A DNA stretch of 64,000 nt. Source: Geodermatophilus normandii (lineage in GTDB: Bacteria; Actinomycetota; Actinomycetes; Mycobacteriales; Geodermatophilaceae). The notes under the pieces are model-generated. The model made no database searches and was not told where the DNA came from. It saw nothing but the letters and a program-made list of their open reading frames with translations. Made by a program: the position numbers and the translations under genes. This document shows, in pieces, positions 59,226 through 64,000 of the stretch. The DNA is taken from positions 2,376,001 through 2,440,000 of the forward strand of contig NZ_QGTX01000001.1 in NCBI RefSeq assembly GCF_003182485.1. The letters are read 5' to 3'. Position 1 is the stretch's first letter. Each line of letters starts with the position of its first letter.

Positions 59226-59730
59226 CCGTGCGGTGGACCGGGCCGTGGTCCGGCCGACCGCGCGGGTGGTCGTGCTCGACCCCGACGGCCGGGTGCTCCT
59301 GCTCGGCGCCCGGCTGACCGACCCCGCGGTCCCGCCCGGAGACGTGCTGTTCTGGTACACGCCCGGCGGGGGGGTGGAGGACGGCGAGACCGTCCGCCAG
59401 GCCGCGGCCCGGGAGCTGGCCGAGGAGATCGGCCTGGTCGTCGACCCGGCGGCGCTGGAGGGCCCCGTCTGGCTGCGCCGGCACGTGGGCCCCTTCGCCG
59501 GCGTCGACGTCGACTCGCGGGAGACCTTCTTCGTCCTGCGCGACGTCGTCCACGAGGTCGACGCGACCGGCCGCACCGAGCTGGAGCTGCTGGGGGAGGA
59601 GCCGCACCGCTGGTGGACGACGGCGGAGATCGCCGCCGCGGACGTCGGGTTCGCGCCGCGCGAGCTCGCCGACGTCCTGCCCGAGCTGCTCGCCGGACCG
59701 TGGCGCCGGCCACCCCGCGTCGTCGACTGA
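59218..59730 (+). CDS. Nudix hydrolase
   Basis: A 170-residue protein with a complete Nudix box [20 protein letters not shown] then EIGL (about 53-76). LFWYTPGGG precedes it. The substrate is unknown. The GTG start lies 8 bases inside trmD, so it is coupled to the operon, an addition not found in every actinobacterium. Confidence 0.9.
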   Translation: MPDRAVDRAVVRPTARVVVLDPDGRVLLLGARLTDPAVPPGDVLFWYTPGGGVEDGETVRQAAARELAEEIGLVVDPAALEGPVWLRRHVGPFAGVDVDSRETFFVLRDVVHEVDATGRTELELLGEEPHRWWTTAEIAAADVGFAPRELADVLPELLAGPWRRPPRVVD

Positions 59731-59840
59731 CGCCCGCCCACCGGGGCCGCACTCGGCAGGCCCGCGCGGATGTGGCACAGTAGAGAGTCGCTGCAGACCG
59801 GAGGCGCCCGCCCACGGGTCCCCGGAGTCGCAGCCCCCTG

Positions 59841-59872
59841 GTCCGGAGCGCGGGGTGTCCCGCTGCCCGGAC
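59841..59872 (+). promoter_or_regulatory. Stem-loop in the rplS leader
   Basis: GTCCGG (59841-59846) pairs with CCGGAC (59867-59872), with a CGGG/CCCG pairing inside. It is in the 179-base gap between the Nudix gene and rplS, about 38 bases before the start. A role as an autoregulatory leader is only a guess. Confidence 0.3.
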
Positions 59873-59909
59873 CGACGACGAGCCACTGCTGAGACCGAGG
59901 AATGCCGCG

Positions 59910-60266
59910 ATGAACACCCTGGACGTACTCGACGCCGACTCGCTGCGCGACGACATCCCCGAGTTCCGCCCCGGGGACACCGTCAAGGTGCACGTCCGCG
60001 TCGTCGAGGGCAACCGCTCGCGCATCCAGGTCTTCCAGGGCGTCGTCATCCGGCGCCAGGGCGGCGGGATCCGCGAGACCTTCACCGTCCGCAAGGTCAG
60101 CTTCGGCGTGGGCGTGGAGCGCACCTTCCCGGTGCACACCCCAGTCGTCGAGAAGATCGACGTCGTGACCCGCGGCGACGTCCGCCGCGCCAAGCTGTAC
60201 TACCTGCGCGAGCTGCGCGGCAAGGCCGCCAAGATCAAGGAGCGCCGCGAGACCGTCGCGCGCTGA
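59910..60266 (+). CDS. rplS: 50S ribosomal protein L19
   Basis: A 118-residue protein at the subunit interface. [20 protein letters not shown] and the [20 protein letters not shown] region are diagnostic, and the C-terminus is [18 protein letters not shown] 59910 has a GAGGAA site upstream. It has a 179-base upstream gap with a stem-loop, so its own promoter is probable. Confidence 0.97.
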   Translation: MNTLDVLDADSLRDDIPEFRPGDTVKVHVRVVEGNRSRIQVFQGVVIRRQGGGIRETFTVRKVSFGVGVERTFPVHTPVVEKIDVVTRGDVRRAKLYYLRELRGKAAKIKERRETVAR

Positions 60267-60339
60267 CCGCGCCCGGCTCTCCCCGGTCGACTCCTGGCCG
60301 GGACGACCCGGCCTGACCACGGCGGGTCCTCCGCGGCCG

Positions 60340-60345
60340 TACGCT
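60340..60345 (+). promoter_or_regulatory. Candidate -10 element of lepB (near-leaderless)
   Basis: TACGCT fits TANNNT and lies 8 bases before the lepB ATG, with no ribosome-binding site between. Confidence 0.45.
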
Positions 60346-60353
60346 GACTCCCG

Positions 60354-61256
60354 ATGAGCAGCGACCGGTCCGGAGGGCCCGCCGACGTCGTCCCGGGGGA
60401 CGACCCCACGCCCGAGGAGCCGGCCACCGGACGACACCGCGCCTGGCGGCGGCCGAAGGGCGCCCCGGAGAAGAAGAGCTCGCTGCTGCGCGAGCTGCCC
60501 GTGCTGCTGCTCGTGGCCTTCGTGCTCGCGCTCCTGGTCAAGACGTTCCTCGCCCAGGCGTTCTTCATCCCCTCGGGGTCGATGGAGCAGACGCTGCACG
60601 GCTGCACCGGCTGCACCGGTGACCGGGTGCTGGTCAACAAGATCCCGTACTGGTTCGGCGAGCCGGAGCCCGGCGACATCGTGGTGTTCGAGGGGCCGGA
60701 CACGTGGACGCCCGAGGTCGAGGTGTCCGAGCCGTCGAACTGGTTCACCGGCGCCCTCCTGTGGCTCGGCCGCGCCGTCGGTGTCGCACCGCCCAGCGAG
60801 GACGACTACGTCAAGCGGGTCATCGCCACCGGCGGTCAGACGGTGCAGTGCTGCGACGCCGAGGGCCGGGTGACCGTCGACGGGCAGCCGCTCGACGAGC
60901 CCTACATCTTCGAGAACACCCCGCTGGAGAACCGCGCCTTCGACCCGGTGGTCGTGCCCGAGGGCCGGCTGTGGGTGATGGGCGACCACCGGTCGGCGTC
61001 GGCCGACTCCCGGTCGCACGTCGGCGACCGCTACAGCGGCACCATCGCCGTCGACGACGTCATCGGCAAGGCCGCGCTCATCGTCTGGCCGGTCTCGCGT
61101 TTCGGCACCCTCGACGACCCGGACATCCAGGGCACCGAGGCGGCCGGCGTCTCCGGCACGGTCGGTCAGTACCTGCCGCTGGGCGCGGGCCTGGTCGGCG
61201 CGCTGCCGGTCGCGGCGTGGAACCGCAGCCGCCGTCTGCGCCCGCCACCGGGCTGA
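60354..61256 (+). CDS. lepB: Signal peptidase I
   Basis: A 300-residue membrane serine protease that removes Sec signal peptides. A cytoplasmic tail of about 45 residues is followed by a membrane helix (VLLLVAFVLALLVKTFLAQ). The catalytic Ser is in FFIPSGSMEQTL (about residue 79), the catalytic Lys in DDYVKRVIA, and MGDHRSASADSR is box E. A second hydrophobic stretch lies near the C-terminus. ATG 60354 seems leaderless. It lies next to rplS as usual. Confidence 0.96.
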   Translation: MSSDRSGGPADVVPGDDPTPEEPATGRHRAWRRPKGAPEKKSSLLRELPVLLLVAFVLALLVKTFLAQAFFIPSGSMEQTLHGCTGCTGDRVLVNKIPYWFGEPEPGDIVVFEGPDTWTPEVEVSEPSNWFTGALLWLGRAVGVAPPSEDDYVKRVIATGGQTVQCCDAEGRVTVDGQPLDEPYIFENTPLENRAFDPVVVPEGRLWVMGDHRSASADSRSHVGDRYSGTIAVDDVIGKAALIVWPVSRFGTLDDPDIQGTEAAGVSGTVGQYLPLGAGLVGALPVAAWNRSRRLRPPPG

Positions 61257-61270
61257 CCACCCCCGCCCGC

Positions 61271-61307
61271 CGACGGCGCCGTCCCTCCCCGAGGGGCGGC
61301 GCCGTCG
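61271..61307 (+). terminator. Terminator after lepB
   Basis: CGACGGCGCCG (61271-61281) pairs with CGGCGCCGTCG (61297-61307) in a perfect 11-bp stem, with an inner CCCC/GGGG extension. A weak T-rich tail (TCGTCGTT) follows. Confidence 0.8.
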
Positions 61308-61316
61308 TCGTTCCCG

Positions 61317-61336
61317 CGCCATTCCATGAAATGGCG
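61317..61336. promoter_or_regulatory. Inverted repeat in the AT-richer region upstream of the LuxR-type response regulator
   Basis: CGCCATT (61317-61323) and AATGGCG (61330-61336) form a perfect 7-bp inverted repeat with a 6-base spacer. The half-site GCGCCATTC recurs at 61443-61451 on the other side of the presumed promoter. Autoregulation is possible. Confidence 0.4.
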
Positions 61337-61501
61337 TCCCCATGTCGACATCCCGGAGCCGGTTACCACTCGGTGTTTTCCCTGTGACCGGGGCAACCAA
61401 TAGGCGGTACAGAAAAAATCCCCAGGAAGTGTTCAAGGTGTGCGCCATTCATCCCGATGGAGTAGTCGAGAGCCACCCGGTCCACCGAAATGGAGAAAGT
61501 C

Positions 61502-62215
61502 GTGTCCGCACCCCTGGCGAGCGCTACCCGAGGCGTCACCCGCGTGCTCCTCCTCGCCGACGCCCCCGTCCTGCGGCGCGGCCTGGTCAGCATGGTCAAC
61601 GAGACCGCCGGCATGCAGTCGGTCGGTACCCCCGGCGAGCTGCGCCGCGCCCTGACCCTCGTCGAGACCGCCCGGCCCGACGCCGTGGTCGTCGAGATGG
61701 GCGCCGGTCGCGCCGCCACCCTCAACGTCGTCCGCGACCTGCGCCGCCGCTTCCCGCGGGTGGCCGTCGTCGCCCTGGCCACCTCCGAGGACCCCGCCGT
61801 GGTCAACGAGGCGGTCGCCGCCGGTGTCCGCGGCTACCTGATGCTCAACACCTCGCCGACCCTGCTCGGCTGGGCGATCCTGGCCGCCCGCGCCGGCCGC
61901 ACCGTCGTCGACCCGCAGATCCGCCGCGTCGAGCCCGCCGCCGCCCCGGCCGGCAAGCCGCTCACCCCCGAGGTGCCGCTGACCCGCCGCGAGCAGGACG
62001 TGCTCGACGAGCTGCTGCAGGGTCAGTCCAACCGGCAGATCGGCCGCAACCTGTTCATCAGCGAGGACACCGTCAAGTCCCACGTCAAGGCCATCCTGCG
62101 CAAGCTGGGTGCCCGCGACCGGGCGCACGCGGTCTCCCTCGTGCTCTCCTCGCGCGGTTCGGCCTCCTGCACCTGCGGTGCCCACGCCGCCGCCCCGGCC
62201 CCTGCGGAGGTCTGA
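61502..62215 (+). CDS. LuxR-family response regulator with degenerate receiver domain
   Basis: A 237-residue protein. The N-terminal receiver-like fold (RVLLLADAPVLRRGL to GYLMLNTSPTLL) lacks standard residues: the acidic pair is Ala-Asp, the phospho-acceptor region reads VVVEMGAG with Glu where Asp is expected, and the conserved Lys is missing. The C-terminal GerE helix-turn-helix (LTRREQDVLDELLQGQS to DTVKSHVKAILRKLG) is intact and resembles BldM/WhiI-type regulators. I chose GTG 61502 because GGAG lies 6 bases upstream; ATG 61490 is the alternative. No histidine kinase is nearby. A Cys pair (CTCG) lies in the tail. Confidence 0.87.
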   Translation: MSAPLASATRGVTRVLLLADAPVLRRGLVSMVNETAGMQSVGTPGELRRALTLVETARPDAVVVEMGAGRAATLNVVRDLRRRFPRVAVVALATSEDPAVVNEAVAAGVRGYLMLNTSPTLLGWAILAARAGRTVVDPQIRRVEPAAAPAGKPLTPEVPLTRREQDVLDELLQGQSNRQIGRNLFISEDTVKSHVKAILRKLGARDRAHAVSLVLSSRGSASCTCGAHAAAPAPAEV

Positions 62216-62284
62216 GGGAGGCCCCCCTGCCGGACCGTCCGCCTCCTCGGCGGTCCGGCCCGCGGGCTCGGGCCCGCACCGGTC

Positions 62285-62323
62285 CACGGGCCGGTCCCCT
62301 CTGACCCCGGGGACCGGCCCGTG
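62285..62323 (+). terminator. Terminator between the response regulator and rnhB
   Basis: CACGGGCCGGTCCCC (62285-62299) pairs with GGGGACCGGCCCGTG (62309-62323), a perfect 15-bp stem with a 9-base loop, followed by GTCGTTCC. Confidence 0.85.
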
Positions 62324-62398
62324 GTCGTTCCGCCGCCCGTCCGGCGCCCTGCCCGGCCCCCGGCTCGACGTCCCCGCCGGCCCGTCGGTGGGGCGTCG

Positions 62399-62404
62399 TA
62401 CTGT
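62399..62404 (+). promoter_or_regulatory. Candidate -10 element of rnhB
   Basis: TACTGT fits TANNNT and lies 9 bases before the rnhB ATG, again giving an almost leaderless transcript. Confidence 0.4.
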
Positions 62405-62413
62405 CGGACGGCG

Positions 62414-63193
62414 ATGGCCGGACGTCTTCCCCCCGCCCACCGGGCCGCCGCTGTGCCGGCGGTCCGGACCCGTCGTCCCGACGTCGCCGGCGGCGACGCG
62501 CTGTGGGACATGGAACGGTCGCTGCGCCGGCGCGGCTTCGCCTCCGTGGCCGGTGCCGACGAGGCCGGGCGGGGTGCCTGCGCCGGACCGCTGGTGGCCG
62601 CCGCCTGCGTGCTGCCCGCCGGACGGCGTGGCCGCGTCCCCGGGCTCGCCGACTCCAAGCTGCTCACCGCCGCCGCGCGCGACCGGGTCCACGACGAGGT
62701 CGTCGAGCGCGCGGTGGCCTGGTCGGTGGTGGTGATCCCGGTGCCCGAGCTCGACGCCCGCGGCATGCACGTCACCAACCTCGAGGCGCTGCGCCGCGCG
62801 GTGACCGCGCTGGACCCGCCGGCCGACTACGTCCTCACCGACGGCTTCCCGGTGCCCGGACTGGGCGTGCCCAGCCTCGCGGTGTGGAAGGGCGACCGCG
62901 TCGCCGCCTGCGTGGCCGCCGCCTCGGTGCTGGCCAAGGTCACCCGCGACCGCATCATGATGGACCTGCACGAGCGCTTCCCCGAGTACGACTTCGCCGT
63001 GCACAAGGGCTACACGACCGAGGCGCACGGCGCCGCCCTCGAGCGTCACGGGCCCTGTCCCGAGCACCGGTCGCGGTTCGTCAACGTCGTCCGCGCACGC
63101 GATGCACACGCCGTCCGGGAGCTCCAGCTCACCGGTCCCGGCGGCATGGTCGATGATGGGGGCATGCGCACCGTCTCCGGAGAGCCGCGATGA
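62414..63193 (+). CDS. rnhB: Ribonuclease HII
   Basis: Cleaves the RNA strand of RNA-DNA hybrids. The protein has 259 residues. Catalytic acids are in VAGADEAGRGACAGPLVAAA (about 41-60) and VLTDGFPVPG; KGDRVAACVAAASVLAKVTRD and DLHERFPEYDFAVHKGY are conserved. An N-terminal extension of about 35 residues and a short C-terminal tail are extra. ATG 62414 is used. It overlaps the DUF2469 gene as ATGA. Confidence 0.95.
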   Translation: MAGRLPPAHRAAAVPAVRTRRPDVAGGDALWDMERSLRRRGFASVAGADEAGRGACAGPLVAAACVLPAGRRGRVPGLADSKLLTAAARDRVHDEVVERAVAWSVVVIPVPELDARGMHVTNLEALRRAVTALDPPADYVLTDGFPVPGLGVPSLAVWKGDRVAACVAAASVLAKVTRDRIMMDLHERFPEYDFAVHKGYTTEAHGAALERHGPCPEHRSRFVNVVRARDAHAVRELQLTGPGGMVDDGGMRTVSGEPR

Positions 63194-63510
63194 GCACCGA
63201 GGACCTGGAGAAGTACGAGACCGAGATGGAGCTGCAGCTCTATCGCGAGTACCGGGACATCGTCCGGCAGTTCACCTACGTGGTGGAGACCGAGCGGCGC
63301 TTCTACCTGGCCAACTCCGTCGACCTGCAGGTCCGCGAGGCCGGCGGTGAGGTGTTCTTCGAGCTCAAGCTCTCCGACGCCTGGGTCTGGGACATGTACC
63401 GGCCGGCGCGCTTCGTCCGCAACGTCCGCGTGCTGACGTTCAAGGACGTCAACGTCGAGGAACTCGACAAGCCCGACCTCGAGCTGCCCGACGGGCCCCG
63501 GCTCAGCTGA
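63190..63510 (+). CDS. DUF2469 family protein
   Basis: A 106-residue protein of an actinobacteria-wide family without known function. MSTEDLEKYETEMELQLYRE and VVETERRFYLANSVDLQVR are highly conserved, and a DAWVWDMYRPARFV block follows. It is always found between rnhB and yraN in Actinobacteria. The ATG overlaps the rnhB stop. Confidence 0.93.
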   Translation: MSTEDLEKYETEMELQLYREYRDIVRQFTYVVETERRFYLANSVDLQVREAGGEVFFELKLSDAWVWDMYRPARFVRNVRVLTFKDVNVEELDKPDLELPDGPRLS

Positions 63511-63561
63511 TCCGCACCGCACGCCCGGGAGGCTGACCGCTCCGGCCGACGCGGGCGTCCG

Positions 63562-63591
63562 CGCCGTCCACAACCCGCGTCGCCGTCCACA
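63562..63591 (+). repeat. Direct repeat CGCCGTCCACA upstream of yraN
   Basis: CGCCGTCCACA occurs at 63562-63572 and 63581-63591, 19 bp apart. The core GTCCACA matches the last 7 bases of the DnaA box TTGTCCACA. A role in binding DnaA is possible but unproven. Confidence 0.35.
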
Positions 63592-63641
63592 GACCGCCGT
63601 CCCGGGCGGTCGCGGGTCCCGTCCCGCGTCACGGTCGGCGG

Positions 63642-64000
63642 GTGTCCACGACCACCGAACTCGGCAGCCGCGGGGAGACCATCGCCGCGGTCTACCTGAC
63701 AGACGCCGGACTGTCCGTCCTCGACCGCAACTGGCGCTGCCGCGACGGCGAGCTCGACATCGTCGCCCGCGAGGGGACGGCGATCGTCTTCTGCGAGGTC
63801 AAGACCCGCCGGGCGACCGGCTTCGGCCATCCCGTGGAGGCGGTGACCCCGGTCAAGCAGCGGCGGCTGCGCCTGCTGGCCCAGCGGTGGCTGTCCGCCC
63901 ACGACGAGCACGCGCCCGACCTGCGCTTCGACGTCGTCGGCGTCCTCGTGCGGCCGGCCGCCCCGGCGCTGGTGACCCACCTGCGCGGGGCGTTCTCGTG
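63642..64000 (+). CDS. yraN: UPF0102 (YraN) family protein, cut by the window end
   Basis: A small nuclease-fold protein of unknown role, starting at GTG 63642; 119 residues are visible and the frame is still open at base 64000, whose last bases TG probably begin a TGA. Conserved features are GETIAAVYLTDAGL, DRNWRCRDGELDIVA and VFCEVKTRR. The position, after rnhB and DUF2469, is standard, and a ComM-type ATPase gene usually follows. Confidence 0.92.
   Translation, partial: MSTTTELGSRGETIAAVYLTDAGLSVLDRNWRCRDGELDIVAREGTAIVFCEVKTRRATGFGHPVEAVTPVKQRRLRLLAQRWLSAHDEHAPDLRFDVVGVLVRPAAPALVTHLRGAFS

Overview
This window is a chromosomal core segment of a very GC-rich actinobacterium. Coding is dense, starts are mostly GTG, and many genes are joined by 4-base GTGA/ATGA stop-start overlaps. 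Gene content and style suggest Geodermatophilaceae (Blastococcus, Geodermatophilus or Modestobacter), but this is inferred from recall and not from a search. The gene order follows the conserved actinobacterial block that runs in Mycobacterium tuberculosis from about Rv2993c to Rv2898c, with lineage-specific insertions. No phage, insertion sequence, CRISPR array or plasmid module was found.

Region 1 to 3.7 kb: the 3' part of a fumarylacetoacetate hydrolase family gene, gltX, a CPBP membrane protease, one tRNA-Gln(CUG) and two tRNA-Glu(CUC) genes, so the synthetase lies beside its tRNA substrates. The first tRNA-Glu has a damaged acceptor stem. Region 3.8 to 8.1 kb: galT, galK, an SSS-family symporter and a two-helix membrane protein, a Leloir galactose module without galE. 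Region 8.1 to 10.1 kb: a small membrane protein and two tandem paralogous LuxR-type regulators. Region 10.1 to 12.9 kb: an IclR regulator divergent from leuCD, with a clear direct-repeat operator. Region 12.9 to 19.7 kb: a MutT1-like Nudix/phosphatase, ppk, a CofC-type F420 enzyme, an acyltransferase, gpsA and a Cys/Met-metabolism PLP enzyme. The hupB gene usual after leuD is not here.

Region 19.7 to 27.3 kb: a TIGR03767-like phosphoesterase, a phosphatidylcholine synthase (unusual in Actinobacteria), ddl running in frame into a lipoprotein (probably through two one-base deficits), a DUF3515 protein, a stand-alone AsnC ligand-binding domain, thiL, a GNAT acetyltransferase and a cytidylate-kinase-like protein. 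Region 27.3 to 40.2 kb: rpmB, a DAK-type protein, recG, rsmD, coaD, a SepIVA-like coiled coil, DUF177, rpmF, rnc, mutM, acyP, a short coiled-coil protein and smc. Region 40.2 to 54.8 kb: an EEP nuclease/phosphatase, PhoD, ftsY, a CbiMNQO-type metal importer with a Nur-like (nickel) box, amtB-glnK-glnD with a GlnR-like site, a zinc ribbon, ffh, an amidohydrolase and a lipoprotein. Region 54.9 kb to the end: proS, a VOC protein, rpsP-khpA-rimM-trmD, a Nudix protein, rplS, lepB, a response regulator with a degenerate receiver, rnhB, DUF2469 and yraN (cut by the window end).

Functionally this is a housekeeping block: tRNA charging, ribosome assembly, protein targeting by Ffh, FtsY and LepB, chromosome organisation by SMC, and nitrogen control. 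The most interesting parts are regulatory sites placed beside matching genes (Nur box at the nickel importer, LtbR/NdgR-like repeats at leuCD, GlnR-like site at amtB), the phosphatidylcholine synthase, the paired LuxR regulators, and several places where a single missing base in a G or C run would explain an apparent anomaly. No clear new multi-gene system was found.
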